Below are positions 52,319 to 52,557 of a DNA stretch of 52,557 nt, piece after piece (position 1 is the first letter of the stretch; the number at the start of each line of letters is the position of its first letter). Where the stretch lies: the NCBI GenBank assembly GCA_026387255.1, contig JAPLMA010000109.1:1-52557 (forward strand), in the 5' to 3' direction. The stretch comes from Candidatus Omnitrophota bacterium (lineage in GTDB: Bacteria > Omnitrophota > Gorgyraeia > Gygaellales > Profunditerraquicolaceae). The notes beneath the pieces were generated by a model. It did no database searches. It saw only the letters and a program-made list of their open reading frames with translations, and was not told the DNA's origin. The position numbers were made by a program, and so were the translations under genes.

Positions 52319-52557
52319 TTTTTAGCCATAAGTATTTTGGAAATCTTAGCCACTACCTGTTTAATGGAAAGATCTGAGGTATCAATTGCCTTGTCCGCTT
52401 GCATATAATAAGGCGTACGCATTTTTAACAAAAGCTCAATGCGCTCCCGAGGATGAGCGACATTTAAAATCGGGCGCAACGAGTTAGATGAAACTCTTTT
52501 TAGAATTTCTTCGCCATTAGCGCAAAGACAAATCAAAATCCCGCTCTTTTTCATTAT
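52315..52557 (-). CDS. aroK: Shikimate kinase (partial, C-terminal end only)
   Basis: The reading frame enters the window from outside and gives about 80 residues of the C-terminus. Matching features are GILICLCANGEEILKRV (the end of the central sheet and following helix), RPIL with the substrate-binding Arg, the MRTPYYMQADKAIDTSD segment and the last helix KQVVAKISKIL. Full AroK is about 170 residues. The ATG near 52554 is internal and is not the start. The ATGA junction with dprA shows coupling. Confidence 0.85.
   Translation of the reverse strand: MMKKSGILICLCANGEEILKRVSSNSLRPILNVAHPRERIELLLKMRTPYYMQADKAIDTSDLSIKQVVAKISKILMAKK

Overview
The window is about 52.6 kb of AT-leaning bacterial chromosome in which every convincing gene lies on the minus strand, so transcription runs from high to low coordinates. 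It is a dense Gram-negative housekeeping and envelope region. It encodes Kdo and heptose handling, lipid A enzymes, LPS glycosyltransferases, Lpt export parts, OmpA-like and coiled-coil lipoproteins and RseP. Gene content and fusion habits (LptC-LptA fusion, acyltransferase followed by ELM1, GT9-GT9 and GT4-GT9 fusions, GH57 beside DUF4912, short trigger factor, ORF6N gene) suggest a member of the Omnitrophota (OP3) or a nearby lineage, probably a metagenome-assembled genome. That placement is inference; no rRNA gene is present to test it. I see no tRNA, rRNA, CRISPR array, complete transposon or prophage.

Layout in the direction of transcription. (1) 52.6-46.7 kb: end of shikimate kinase, dprA, topA, an internally deleted xer recombinase, the Kdo transferase waaA, greA. 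(2) 46.7-44.8 kb: an overlooked 55-codon ORF, a UbiA-family prenyltransferase, an OsmC protein and a half-size Gdt1 transporter. (3) 44.8-35.5 kb: lipid A and core assembly: lpxK, an lpxL-type acyltransferase, a frameshifted ELM1-family gene, a GT4-GT9 fusion, a GT4, a WaaF-like GT9 and a tandem GT9-GT9. (4) 35.5-34.7 kb: an ORF6N-domain gene whose ribosome binding site lies in a perfect inverted repeat, flanked by a dispersed repeat and a 70-nt hairpin. (5) 34.7-28.1 kb: a deoxyhypusine-synthase-like gene, rfaE1, kdsB, kdsA, kdsD, kdsC, lptC-lptA and lptB, which together make Kdo, phosphorylate heptose and export LPS. (6) 28.1-19.4 kb: tig, clpP, a class V aminotransferase with serA (serine synthesis), a composite redox/metallophosphatase-like exported protein, a homocitrate/Re-citrate-synthase-type enzyme and purA. 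(7) 19.4-17.2 kb: a clear sigma70-type promoter driving an OmpA-like lipoprotein and a coiled-coil lipoprotein, then a weak terminator and DUF4912. (8) 17.1-5.4 kb: GH57 branching enzyme, then the classical uppS-cdsA-dxr-rseP-ispG-proS-rimP-nusA-infB string. (9) 5.2-0 kb: trpS, scpA, ruvB, queH, a GHL10 exported protein and queA, so two queuosine genes flank the GHL10 gene.

The most notable observations are a dispersed palindrome translated as the linker between two GT9 domains; a signal peptide whose upstream part is encoded by a 28-bp tandem repeat; two disrupted genes (xer and ELM1); the SD-masking inverted repeat of the ORF6N gene; and several minimised proteins (ProRS without its editing insert, trigger factor without its PPIase domain, single-module Gdt1). 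No wholly new multi-gene system is evident. The best candidates for new biology are the ORF6N cassette, the DHS-like/heptose-kinase pair and the composite metallophosphatase-thioredoxin protein.
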